From: Ichthyosporea sp. XGB-2017a
Taxonomy: Eukaryota > Opisthokonta > Ichthyosporea
Direction: 5' to 3'
Length of the DNA: 24,229 bases
NCBI GenBank assembly: GCA_002811675.1
Contig: PDIM01010394.1
Span: 48,018-72,246 of the forward strand
A program made the position numbers and the translations under genes. The first letter of the stretch is position 1, and each line of letters starts with the position of its first letter. Positions 1 through 10,200 of this stretch are shown piece after piece. Below the pieces are notes generated by a model. That model saw only the letters and a list, made by a program, of their open reading frames with translations. It did not search any database and was not told where the DNA came from.

Positions 1-100
1 TGTTCTAAAATTTGGTTGCCTTGGCAGTTCTCCCAAAATCCACGTGGTATTTGTTGTAAAAAAGAAAAAAAAAAATTATGGAAAAACCGCTTTTTTGAAT

Positions 101-135
101 GAAAAAAAAAAAAAAAAAAATAAAAAAAAAAAAAT

Positions 136-179
<44 letters not shown>
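101..179. repeat. Poly(A) tract
   Basis: This is a near-pure A run interrupted by a few T residues. It is one of several long poly(dA:dT) blocks found between genes in this window. There is no upstream coding sequence, target-site duplication or retroposed gene body to suggest a retrocopy tail. Confidence 0.85.
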
Positions 180-180
<1 letters not shown>

Positions 181-372
181 CCAATTTCAAATCTTTATAG
201 GCATATTAGGCAATAAAGGCAATTGTAAAAAAACTTTTTGAAAAAAAAGAAAAAAATGGGCGCACGCTGGCAGGCGCAGAGGAGGGAGGGGGCAGATGTT
301 TGGAACATTTCCACGGGACCTAATTGGGAGATGCCTAGGCAACCATTTATGTATGGAGGGGTCCATTGTGCC

Positions 373-391
373 AAAAAAAAAAAAAAAATTA

Positions 392-432
<41 letters not shown>
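373..432. repeat. Poly(A) tract
   Basis: This is an A run of about 60 bases with one AATT and one G interruption. It translates as a lysine run in one frame, which explains an otherwise meaningless short ORF. Confidence 0.85.
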
Positions 433-434
<2 letters not shown>

Positions 435-1042
435 TTTTGCAAATGTGGAGGGGGGCCAGTTATATAAATTTGGATAAATAAATAATTCGGATAATTAAAG
501 GCCCATATAATTCATTGTACAGCTGCTACTAAGGAGGTGCTTATTCTGTGTTTTAAGGACACACACACACATGCATACACAACTGTATGGACTTTTGGCT
601 GTGTTGCAGCAACTTCTAACTATTAATATCTTTTCCGTGTAAACACACAGCCTTAGAATCAAGTCGATTTTTATTTTTGCCGAGCAAGCAATCCACACGT
701 CCGATTTTATCGCAAACCGTTTTTTGGTTTGGTTTGACTGGACCTGCTCAGTCGCTTTTGGATTTTTGTTAAAAAAGATCCACCAATAGTCATTCAGTGT
801 GTTTGTAGTGCTCTTTGTGTGCACTTTTGAATTTTTTTCTGAATAGCAGACTGGTGGGCTTTTTGTAATTTTTTCATTACAGTTTTGCTTTCCTCTCTCT
901 CTCAAAAAAAAGATCCAAGTGTTATGCCCCACGACATTAAAACTGCTTTGAGATCGAATAGGGAAAGAAGCTGGGTTTTGAGGCGTCGGGTAAAACGGAG
1001 GCCTCTGGTCTACAACTTTTGGTAGAGGAAACGAGAAGCACT

Positions 1043-4000
1043 ATGCTCAAGCGTTCAAGGGAGAATAAGGAAAGAAATATGGAAGATGCTTGGGGGGGAA
1101 GCGAGCCTGAACAGCGTTCAATTCAGTCTGTAGTTTGCCCAGAATTTGTCCGGCCTCAAAAGATTAGGCCAACAACGAGTGGTGCAGGCGAACAGTTTGC
1201 AGATGCGGCTCCAACTAATATTTTCAAAAAGGCGGCAAACAAACTGAGGTCAAAGAAGCGTCCTTCGGGGCAAAAGGGCTGTGTATATCAAGATTTGCTA
1301 ACAAAGGAAGCGAGGGAACTTGGGGAATGTTTTTCGCCAACGAATCAACCAACTGTTGCAGAGGGTTGCAGTGGGCAAAGCCCATCATGTGCAAGGTATG
1401 ATTATGATTTATGCCGAAAGGTGGTAGATTTGCTTCAGCCAAGTGCGTGTGATCAGCAAGTAGGCTCTACTGATGTAAAGTTTAGGATTCAGAAAAATGG
1501 GCTGTTTCTGGTATCCGAACTTTTGGAGTATTTGAACGAGTACACTGAGGAGAACATTAGGGAGCTGGCAGCCAACAGTGACAAAGTGAGGTTTCAACTT
1601 TTTCAAACAAGACTTGGACTCATGATTTGTTTGCACAAGCATTTCAGGGTTCCCCAATCCGTATCCTTTCCCGAGGTTGACTTTGATGATAATAGCGCCG
1701 CTTCTGCTGCCGATTTTTTGAAGAGCAAGGAGCAATCTCCCCGGTTGGAGTACAGATGGTTCCAGGATGCCTTGCCGGATGAAATTTTATTGAAGATTTT
1801 TTCGTATTTAACAGAAGTGGAATTGGGCATGGTGGCTTGCATGTGCAAGAGGTTTATGAGAATTGCATATGATGATTCCATCTGGGAGCAGCTATTTCGA
1901 GTAAACTTCAATATGGAATGCGCATATGGATTGGAGCTGCCCAATGGAAAGGACAGTACATGGCGAGATCATGTGCGGCAAATGAAGGACACTATTATTG
2001 TGGACCCGAAATTGGCCAAACTTCAGGCAATGGGGCGTAGCTTGGGGCACGCAAATTTGAACCCAAAGCGCATTTACTATTCGACAATCAACGAGAGCAT
2101 CTTGGCAGCTGATGACAATGATGTCATTGTTGTAAAGCCTGGGGTGTATCGGGAATGTTTTGTCATTACAAAAAACATTACCATTCTTGGCGCCTCCCCT
2201 ACATTGACACACACATCGCCAATTCATTGCGACCTCATGGATGCACAGATGAACAGGTGGGAGAGCACAACTGTGCCCAATCCGTCTATCCAGACTGTGC
2301 ATTCGCTTTGCGTGGACCCAGACACCAATTTGGTTGGCCAGCAGAACGTTGGTCAGATAGGAAACGTAATGGGAATGGGAGGAGGTCAAAATGGTGGACA
2401 CACTATGATTGATGATTTGTTGATGATGGAAGATGAGGAAAACGAAGAGCTTATGAATGAGCAGTACAATTGCGCCAAAGCGTCTTCCAGCAAAAGTATT
2501 GGGTCTTCCAGTGTCATCATTGAGCACAATAGTCAGACTGTGTTTCTGTTCAAGGAAGGATCCGTGGGCAAGCTGATCAACGTGCAGGTTCGCCTTCAAT
2601 TGGACAACAATTTGCATTCAAAACTGCCATGCATTGAAATTACAGATAGCGCTCCTATGTTGCGGCACTGCCTGATGACCAGCAACTGCATGGGTGCCGC
2701 TTGCGTATACGTGCATGGCAAAGGGACCAAGCCATTTGTTTTCAATAGCATTATTTCACAATGTTCTCATGTTGGTATCTTTGTTGAAAACAAGGCTGAA
2801 GGGCATTTTTTTGGCAATGATATATCGAAAAACAAACTTGCGGGCATTTGGATCAAAAACGGTGCCTCGCCGATTTTTAAGAAGAATAGTATTCACAGTG
2901 GCAAAGATGTGGGAGTCTTTATATTTCACAATGGGGATGGTATACTGGAGGAAAATGACATTTACAGAAACCGCATTGCGGGGATTGAAGTGAAAACCGG
3001 AGGTAATCCCCAGCTCATTCGCAACTACATTCATCACGGGAAAACAGGGGGAGTCTATATCCACGATCATGGAGGAGGGGTTTTAGAATCCAACAAAATA
3101 TTTGCAAATACTTTTGCGGGTGTCTGGATCACATCACATTCAAACCCCACCCTTCGAAATAATCACATATTCGACGGAAAACAAGGAGGTGTGTATATAT
3201 TTGGGGATGGAAAAGGACTTTTGGAAAACAACAACATTCACGGAAACACGCTCGCAGGGATACAGATTAGGACCCGAAGCAATCCCATTATTAAAAACAA
3301 CATTATCCATGATGGCAAACACGGAGGAGTGTACGTTCATGATGGGGGCATGGGGCATATGGAGGGCAATGAAATTTGTGCAAACGCGCTAGCAGGAGTG
3401 TGGATTACGACCGGAAGTAACCCAACGCTGAAGAGGAACAAGGTGCATAGCGGCAAGCAGGTGGGCGTATATATATACGACAACGGTAAAGGGCTGTTGA
3501 TGGAAAATGACATTTACAACCACAATTTTTCGGGAGTACAAATCCGTACTGGCAGCAATCCCATTATACGAAACAATCGCATTTTTGGGGGTCGCAATGG
3601 AGGTGTTCTCATCTACAACGGTGGCCTAGGATTACTAGAAGAAAATGAAATTTTCAAAAATACCCTTGCTGGCGTTTGGATAAAGACGGACAGCAACCCC
3701 GTATTACGCAGAAACAAGATCTATGATGGCCAAGAGGGGGGCGTTTGCATCTATCAAAATGGCCTTGGGGTTCTAGAAGAGAATGAAATTTTTCGCAACG
3801 CCATGACAGGCGTGCTAATCACCTCTGGGAGCAACCCAATCTTGCGCAAAAATAGAATATACGATGGGTTTGCAGCCGGCATTGAAATTACAAACGGGGC
3901 AAAGGGTGTGTTGGACAGCAATGAAGTCAGCAACAACATTTACGATGGAATTAGCTTGGCTACGGGTGTCTCGCCCACTTTACTCAACAACCATATCATC

Positions 4001-4522
4001 AACAACAGAAGGATTGTAGATGAAGCAGTCAAGCAAGGGGCGTGCACCTTTCTCATTAGCGGGGACCGTAGATATCCAATGCATGACTTTTACCGCTGCA
4101 TTACGTGTGGAACAGTAGAAGGGGACGCAGTGTGCGTCAACTGTATAACGCACTGTCACAAGGGCCACCATGTGGAATTTATCCGACATGATCGCTTCTT
4201 TTGTGATTGTGGGGCTGGCAGTCTCCGTGGTGGTTGCGGTTTAATGCGCCAAGTAAACGCGTCCACCACGACGACCCCTTTAACGCGTCCCGGGCCATCT
4301 AATCTGCGCCCTGCTGCACAAACATCAGAGGACAGGAACCGGTCAAATAGCGCGGGCTCAGATTCTCAGGGAACAACCACCGATTCCTTGCAATCCAATA
4401 TTGGTGTAGAACGCCAATCGCAACTACAAGAAAATGGCTGTACCGAGGACGGAGGAGAAATTGAAGAGCTCGAGTTTGATCTCGATATCCATTTAGACTT
4501 TGATCATAGCAGCGGAGACTAA
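1043..4522 (+). CDS. FBXO11-like F-box / parallel beta-helix / UBR-box protein
   Basis: Single-exon gene of 1159 aa and probable substrate adaptor of an SCF (SKP1-CUL1-F-box) ubiquitin ligase. Residues about 240-285 are an F-box with LPDEILLKIFSYL at its core. From about 316 to 990 runs a right-handed beta-helix built of roughly 23-residue turns (motifs such as GGVYI, LAGVWI, SNPxL, NxI), the CASH/PbH1 type seen in FBXO11. Residues about 1010-1062 are a UBR-type zinc finger with paired CxxC motifs, an HKGHH cluster and CDCG. The C-terminus is acidic. This domain order is that of animal FBXO11 (about 930 aa), which targets BCL6 and CDT2. Here the N-terminus is longer and residues about 118-208 resemble the N-terminal winged-helix part of KptA/Tpt1 (see findings). 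A Gly/Asn/Met-rich insert (about 430-480) interrupts the early helix. I chose the ATG at 1043 because the frame upstream offers only TTG. The family call is very safe; the substrate is unknown. Confidence 0.93.
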   Translation: MLKRSRENKERNMEDAWGGSEPEQRSIQSVVCPEFVRPQKIRPTTSGAGEQFADAAPTNIFKKAANKLRSKKRPSGQKGCVYQDLLTKEARELGECFSPTNQPTVAEGCSGQSPSCARYDYDLCRKVVDLLQPSACDQQVGSTDVKFRIQKNGLFLVSELLEYLNEYTEENIRELAANSDKVRFQLFQTRLGLMICLHKHFRVPQSVSFPEVDFDDNSAASAADFLKSKEQSPRLEYRWFQDALPDEILLKIFSYLTEVELGMVACMCKRFMRIAYDDSIWEQLFRVNFNMECAYGLELPNGKDSTWRDHVRQMKDTIIVDPKLAKLQAMGRSLGHANLNPKRIYYSTINESILAADDNDVIVVKPGVYRECFVITKNITILGASPTLTHTSPIHCDLMDAQMNRWESTTVPNPSIQTVHSLCVDPDTNLVGQQNVGQIGNVMGMGGGQNGGHTMIDDLLMMEDEENEELMNEQYNCAKASSSKSIGSSSVIIEHNSQTVFLFKEGSVGKLINVQVRLQLDNNLHSKLPCIEITDSAPMLRHCLMTSNCMGAACVYVHGKGTKPFVFNSIISQCSHVGIFVENKAEGHFFGNDISKNKLAGIWIKNGASPIFKKNSIHSGKDVGVFIFHNGDGILEENDIYRNRIAGIEVKTGGNPQLIRNYIHHGKTGGVYIHDHGGGVLESNKIFANTFAGVWITSHSNPTLRNNHIFDGKQGGVYIFGDGKGLLENNNIHGNTLAGIQIRTRSNPIIKNNIIHDGKHGGVYVHDGGMGHMEGNEICANALAGVWITTGSNPTLKRNKVHSGKQVGVYIYDNGKGLLMENDIYNHNFSGVQIRTGSNPIIRNNRIFGGRNGGVLIYNGGLGLLEENEIFKNTLAGVWIKTDSNPVLRRNKIYDGQEGGVCIYQNGLGVLEENEIFRNAMTGVLITSGSNPILRKNRIYDGFAAGIEITNGAKGVLDSNEVSNNIYDGISLATGVSPTLLNNHIINNRRIVDEAVKQGACTFLISGDRRYPMHDFYRCITCGTVEGDAVCVNCITHCHKGHHVEFIRHDRFFCDCGAGSLRGGCGLMRQVNASTTTTPLTRPGPSNLRPAAQTSEDRNRSNSAGSDSQGTTTDSLQSNIGVERQSQLQENGCTEDGGEIEELEFDLDIHLDFDHSSGD

Positions 4523-4614
4523 AAAAGAAATTTAACAAATTCCAATGACAACAACAACAATGCAGCTAGCAAGACCTTATATATATATATATATAAAAGG
4601 AAAAAAAAAAAAAA

Positions 4615-4674
<60 letters not shown>

Positions 4675-4870
4675 AAAGAAATCACACTGGGGGGAGGTGT
4701 TGTTGAGGGAAAAGATGGGGAAAAAGGGAGGGGAAAAACATGAAACTTCACCTCTCAATTGGAGCACACTTCTTTTCTTTTTCTTTCCTTTTTTTGATCT
4801 TTTTAGCTAGAAATAAGAACAATATCAGAGCAAGAAATTAAAAAGAAATAAAAAAATATATCTTAAAAAA
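4523..4870. other. Convergent intergenic spacer with (TA)n and poly(A)
   Basis: This 348-bp spacer lies between the stop of the F-box gene and the stop of the minus-strand RRM gene, so it must hold both 3' ends. It contains a TA microsatellite (about 4578-4594) followed by an A run broken by single C residues (4601-4673). No gene is seen. Confidence 0.7.
4578..4673. repeat. (TA)n followed by poly(A)
   Basis: A TA dinucleotide run of about 17 bases leads into roughly 70 A residues with one C near 4615. The opposite strand reads as a phenylalanine run and has no coding meaning. Confidence 0.85.
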
Positions 4871-7066
4871 TCAAGGATCCATTTGAGCAAAGAAGCCATT
4901 TTCAAACGCAACGAAAAAGCTAAAGCCCCAAGAGCAGCAAAAGGACAACGGCCCTATATCTGCCATGTCATATGATTTTTCCAATTCCAAGGGGGTCATG
5001 TTGAACACTTTGAGTGCGTTTTTGCCACACACAATCAACTTCGAATCATACCTACTAAAGATGAGGTTGCTGGAAAGAATTGGGCCCGTTTCGGCTAGCC
5101 CTCTCCTGACACCAGTGGAATTGGATGAACCAAACATGTCTTTAACAATGGAAAGGAAACCGCCATCATCTCCACAGATGAGCATACCTCTGTCTGTTGC
5201 CAAAGATGTAATGGGACTTTTGCCCAGCGACAATTCTGTCAAAAAGGCACGATCCCGTATGCTATATACATATACGGAACCAGAGCTTAAACCAACGCAT
5301 GCAACCAGTTCGCAGGAACCGGGAAGGTGGATGGCCATTAGGCTCGTGCACATTGATTGTGTGCTTTCGGTGCTATTTGCAATGACAAACGATTCATTCA
5401 TCTCATTCATATTGAAACATCGCAAAGATGAGGTTTCTTTCGAGCCCACAATGGCATATAGGGACGCCTTCAAGTAAGATGTGACAACAAATTTTACTTT
5501 TTCACTACATTCCCACCTGGCAATGCCTGACGCTATCGGGATCTTACTATAATAATTTCTGCCAGGGTCGCTTTCCACTGGGCAAAAAGACAGACACGAG
5601 GGCATGTGAAGCGCGTACAGGTAGCCGTTTGACCACGCGACAATGACTGAGGTTGTCACCACACCTTGCTTGGTCGTATCAAACGCCAAGGAATTCAAGT
5701 TTCCCTTTGAGTGGGCATCAAATGCCGAAACGTCTTTGAGGAGGAGAAGAGGTTCCTTGCTACAGTCATTACTATCCCAGCACAAGAGTTGACCCATGTC
5801 ATCAAGAGTGATAATTTCCCCTTGTAGGCATGGCACTATACAAATGACTTTTCTACCATGCTTCCAGCACTTTTTGAATGCATTCCCATTGAGTGACAAG
5901 GTCTTACAGCTATCGTTTGTTAAATCCAATGGTTGTACATCCCTCTCTGCAGTTGCCTTTTTCTGTGGTGGCGCAGGTATGTTTTCACCGATAAACTGTT
6001 GTAACTTTTCAATATGATGAACATTTTTTTTGATTTGGTCTGTTAGCCGCTGGTTCACCAACGTCAATTCCCCGTTCAATTCTTCCATCCCTTCAATTTT
6101 CCTTTGTTGTCGCCTTATGGTTTTCAATGCGTGTTTGAGCTCTTTTTCCTTTGTTTTTTTCTTTTGTATTCTTTCATAATCTGAGCCGTGTTCTTTTTCC
6201 CTTTCCATTTCGATTTCCTGTTCGTTTTCGTTTTCCTTTTTCTCTTCGATTTCCTTTTCCTTGCCCTTTTCTTTTTCCATGCGACGCACCTTGGTCGGGG
6301 GTACACCTGCTGAATCGTCAGCCATTAATCGTTTGTTTTGTCCCTCTTCGTCACTCAAAACAATGACTTCCTCTTTTCTTGTGCCCACATCTTGCGTGAG
6401 TTCGCCCCGAGACACTTTAATTTCCAATGGGGGAGACTTTTTAGATGGTGCCTCCTCAGCCTTGCTTTCTGGTGCGGTAGACGCACTACTGTTTTCCGGT
6501 AATGCATCCGAAACGAAATCCCCACTCTGTTTTGCATCCTTTTTCGAATGAGTGTGAACATTTACATTGGTTTGCTCATTTCTACTACGATTCAGTGCGA
6601 CAACAGGTGGGCCTGGATTTTCATTGGTCCCACTTGCATCTAGCCAGTCTTTGTATCCTTCCTCTACAAAATGTACATTTACCACTTTTCCATCAATAGT
6701 TCTCAAATCTTTGGCGGCGTGGAAGGCCTCTGTGTGTAGTTGAAATAATACAAACCCCGTATTCCCTTGTGGCGTGTTTTCGAGTGCTGCATTGCACACA
6801 GTGCCAAATTTACTACAAATTGCCCGCAGTTTGTTGCTTGAAATGTGCAGAGGTATGCCCTTGATTTTGACTATGCGATGACACTTTTTTAAGTATACAG
6901 CCTCATCCAAACCCTTCAATTTGTTGTACGCCTGTTTCCCCAAATCATAATCCCCAAAATGTGCACTGAACCCATGCTTAAGGGGGACAATCTTGAACGC
7001 CTGTGAGCAAATTTCCTTTGCCTCTGAACTTTTGGCAAATGGTTCCTTCACAGAAACACATGCCAT
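4871..7066 (-). CDS. RRM / SUMO-interaction motif / coiled-coil / beta-propeller protein, family not recognised
   Basis: Single-exon gene of 731 aa from the ATG at 7064-7066; the open frame runs 8 codons further but only to a TTG. Residue numbers here follow the 731-aa product. Residues about 64-135 form an RNA-recognition-motif fold (HRIVKIKGIPLHISSNKL, then KFGTVCNA, then GFVLF and VVNVHF), and the preceding 60 residues may be a degenerate second RRM. A Ser/Glu/Lys-rich linker follows, with a textbook SUMO-interacting motif, EEVIVLSDEEG (about 232-242). Residues about 262-365 are a charged Glu/Lys-rich helix and coiled coil. The last 330 residues alternate hydrophobic beta strands and Gly/Ser turns like a WD40-type propeller (for example GSVYVYSIRDRAFLTEL and MLICGDDGGFLSIV). 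By inference it is nuclear, RNA-linked and SUMO-responsive. I recognise each part but not the whole protein. It reads in the same direction as the RhoGEF gene, whose stop is only 165 bp upstream. Confidence 0.85.
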   Translation of the reverse strand: MACVSVKEPFAKSSEAKEICSQAFKIVPLKHGFSAHFGDYDLGKQAYNKLKGLDEAVYLKKCHRIVKIKGIPLHISSNKLRAICSKFGTVCNAALENTPQGNTGFVLFQLHTEAFHAAKDLRTIDGKVVNVHFVEEGYKDWLDASGTNENPGPPVVALNRSRNEQTNVNVHTHSKKDAKQSGDFVSDALPENSSASTAPESKAEEAPSKKSPPLEIKVSRGELTQDVGTRKEEVIVLSDEEGQNKRLMADDSAGVPPTKVRRMEKEKGKEKEIEEKKENENEQEIEMEREKEHGSDYERIQKKKTKEKELKHALKTIRRQQRKIEGMEELNGELTLVNQRLTDQIKKNVHHIEKLQQFIGENIPAPPQKKATAERDVQPLDLTNDSCKTLSLNGNAFKKCWKHGRKVICIVPCLQGEIITLDDMGQLLCWDSNDCSKEPLLLLKDVSAFDAHSKGNLNSLAFDTTKQGVVTTSVIVAWSNGYLYALHMPSCLSFCPVESDPGRNYYSKIPIASGIARWECSEKVKFVVTSYLKASLYAIVGSKETSSLRCFNMNEMNESFVIANSTESTQSMCTSLMAIHLPGSCELVACVGLSSGSVYVYSIRDRAFLTELSLGKSPITSLATDRGMLICGDDGGFLSIVKDMFGSSNSTGVRRGLAETGPILSSNLIFSRYDSKLIVCGKNALKVFNMTPLELEKSYDMADIGPLSFCCSWGFSFFVAFENGFFAQMDP

Positions 7067-7099
7067 CTCTACGAAAAACAAAACAAACAAAAGAATCTC

Positions 7100-7141
7100 A
7101 AAAAAAAAAAAAAAAAAAAAAAACCAAAAAAAAAAAAAAAA
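7100..7141. repeat. Poly(A) tract in the promoter spacer
   Basis: Two A runs separated by CC lie 34 to 75 bp upstream of the ATG of the minus-strand RRM gene. On the transcribed strand this is a poly-T, as in dA:dT promoter elements of compact genomes. Confidence 0.8.
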
Positions 7142-7207
7142 GCAAAGAGAGAAAAAGTAAAAATATGTTTTTTGACCTCGCTCGGCTTCGGTTTTTTGTT
7201 TTTCTGT

Positions 7208-7213
7208 TTTATT
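7208..7213 (-). terminator. Poly(A) signal AATAAA of the RhoGEF gene
   Basis: AATAAA on the minus strand starts 19 bp past the TAA stop of the RhoGEF gene. Downstream T-rich sequence fits 3'-end processing inside the 165-bp spacer. Confidence 0.5.
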
Positions 7214-7231
7214 TACTTTTTTATATATTTT

Positions 7232-10200
7232 TTATACACGAGGCTTGGGCTTTAGAGTCGGCTTTGGCTTGGTAGGAGGAGGAGGCTTTACCTTTCCAGA
7301 TTTGGATAGAGTCGGTTTCGGAGAACTAGAACTTGCGGCGGCAGGACCCAGTCTCATTAATTCTTCATGCTGTCTTTCCATTTCGTCCATCTCGGCTGCC
7401 ACTTTTGAATTCGGAGGTGCACTTTTGATGGGAGAAGAATTTTTTGGAGACGATACTGGACGACCGTTCGTAGTAGAGCCATTGATGGCTGGCTTTTCAG
7501 GAAATTGGCGCGATGCCTCTAACAGAGTCGAAGACCAACCCGCCGCGGAACCTCCATGTGTCCGGGCATCAAATAGAGACGGTGGTTGAGCCTGAGGTTG
7601 AAACTGAGGCTGAACCTGAGGTTGAAACTGAGGCTGAACCTGAGGTTGAAACTGAGGCTGAGCCTGGGGTTGAACCTGAGGCCGAATCTGAGGTTGAAAC
7701 TGAGGCCGAAACTGAGGCTGAAAGTCATTAGCAAATCCCGGCTGCGAAAATGAATTGGCTCCACCCCACCCACTTTGCTGCGGCTGTTGTGCCGGTGTAG
7801 CAAAATTCCAACCATGCCCCCCAGCGGAAGCAGGCGCGCGAATGCTTGCATCAAAATTATTGTTTGCACGGCCAGGCGGGGGGTTGGATGGGGGCTTTGG
7901 TTTTGCCAGTGTTTTCGTGACCGGCACAATGGGAGCGGGAAGGGCTTCCCGCTTGGCGTTGGCGGGATCCAGAGGATTGTATCCAAGGATATCGTCGTCC
8001 ATTAAACTTACGTTTGCATTTTTCCCATACCAAATTAACTTTGCCTCGTCCGGAAAAAGCTTGTGAAAGCATTTTGAGCACAGATTGCGAAGTTCGGGGG
8101 AGCCATAAAAGCCACAATTGTTCACACACGCTCCTTTTGCTTCGTCTGTATTCTTGCCGGCCAGTGGAGCTTCATACAACTTTTCCAAACTCTTTCTACG
8201 CGCGCGTTTTGGTTGCAATTTTTTGAGCGGCACAGCACCCTTTCTGGGGGGTGGCAAAGCTGGGGCCTGTTTGCCCTTTTTGTTTACCTTTACCTTTGGG
8301 TCTGGCAAAGAAGTGGGCCGAGATGGCAGCTGAGGCTTACTATGAATATTATTAGGAGCTCGAGGCCTTGGAGGGGGAGTCTTTGTCGAGGTTGTCGACG
8401 AAAGGGATGACATAGAGGCATCACGTTGAAGCGACCTGTCGCTATTAAAACTAGATGGCAATTGGGGTCGGGGTGGGCCTTTACTCGACGAACGAGATGC
8501 GGTTCTGGATGCACTTTTTTTATCCTCATTATTATTATTATTAAAAGAATGGCTTCGAGGAAGTTCAGGACGAGATGGCTTCGAGGCTGTCCTATTTATA
8601 TCAGCGCTTGTATTTGTCTTTTTAAGCACAGGTTGCTTTGGTATAGCAATCCCCCCCAATGGTTGCTTGCTTTTATCCCACTGATTTGATGTTTTTAGAT
8701 TTGACAAAGACTTTGCCGTCAATTTGTCCTGCGGCTTTGTTGGTATACTCATCCTCGTCTTTTTCAATTCCATCGAAGACGGGGCCTTCATTGTATTAAA
8801 TTTGCGCGTATTGTCCACAAACGAATCATTGTCCGAAGACTCGTCTTCCAAGTACGTCTCGGAATCGTGAGTACTGCCCGCCATGGAGTTTGGCCGTGCC
8901 TTTGACACAAGAAATGATGTCAAACTTTCCATAATCAGCTTGTCAATGTGCGAAGTCCACCACTCCTTTTCCGAGGCCGATGCGGATAGAAAGACATACC
9001 GCTGCTTTGTGTTGCCCGTCTTGGTCACTTCCCACATGTACTCGTCATCATGGGGGTTGTCCGGAAATGGTTTGAGCATCATTTTCGCGATATCAATGCA
9101 CGCCTTCATATTATACGTGGCCTTGTTGACCATCCCCTGGCTTTTGGACGCCGGCAGTTCCTTGCAAATGAGAAGCACCTTTTCAAACAAAAAGACGTGC
9201 CTCTCTGTTTTGCGATCCCGATAGTCTAGCACCTTGAACGTCTTTTCCTTTATAAACTGCCCCACTTTGGTCAAGTTGGGCCCCTGATAACCCGTAATTC
9301 TCGTTTGTAAATCAATGGCAAAGTACAGCGTGTCATGCTTGCGCTTGCTTTCATTAATGTGCTCTGCCACCCTGGTCATGCTTTCCACCGCCTGCAAGGT
9401 GCACCGGTAGTTTTCATCCCCTTGGTCGTCAAAATGCTTCAACACCTCCCGCAAGAGCAGCGGGTACTTTAATATGCGCTGGACAGGCTTCAAAAGAGCC
9501 GCTTGCAATCCCAAGGGCTGCTTCAGAACGTGCTGGCACGCTTCCAGCAGCTGATTAAACTCTACATCCTGCATGTACAATTCCAACTTTTTAAGTGCAT
9601 CGGGATGATTGGTGCAATAGTCACTGTACAACTCAAATTCCCTCTCTGCCTCGACAAAACACGCACCAACCCCGTCGGGATTCTGCTCAAACGTCGCCTC
9701 CAAATGAGCCAAAAATTTCTTTTGCTTTTGATATATTGCCGGAATATTACCAAAAATTGTCTTTCGATCAAAATCAGTCATTTTGTCATACGACTTTAAA
9801 TGCTCAAAATACCCTTCCATGATTGACTGCAAACTCTCCACATATACCCGCTCAGTCTCCAGAATTTCATCAAGCACCCTGCGCCGGTACACTGCATTCT
9901 TATCACCATTACTATTATCATTACTATTATCATTATTATAATTATCATTATAATCATTATCACTATAATCATTATCATTATCATTATAATCATTAGCATT
10001 ATAATCATCATTATAACCCCCTTGTTCCTCTTTTTCTTCTTGCGTCTCCTCCTCTTCAGTCCTCTTATTGTACGGCGAAGGTGTATGGTAAACATCCGTA
10101 TACTGCCATAAATACGAATCTGTATAAATGTATTCCGAATGAGCAATCATTACCAACACACACACGGTCCGCAACAACCGCTGAGAATCATTGTTGAACA

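Larger units (their letters stand above)
1..1042. other. Non-coding A-rich region upstream of the F-box gene
   Basis: No credible gene is visible. The stretch holds two long A homopolymer blocks (about 101-179 and 373-432), a short CA microsatellite near 560-585, and a 500-bp segment of more even composition (500-1000) that probably contains the promoter and 5' UTR of the downstream gene. The reading frames that are open here are either homopolymer translations or short antisense frames without protein character. Confidence 0.6.

Noticed and set aside
101-432. Poly(A) blocks as tails of retrocopied genes
   Set aside because: No gene body precedes them and no target-site duplications are seen. 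Similar runs occur at many gene borders on either strand.
1892-2617. 241-codon antisense ORF inside the F-box gene
   Set aside because: It lies opposite a strongly conserved coding frame, and its composition is a shadow (Cys/His/Leu-rich, no domain).
4519-4767. Phe-rich minus-strand ORFs over the A-run after the F-box gene
   Set aside because: They are pure homopolymer translation with no conserved or varied sequence.
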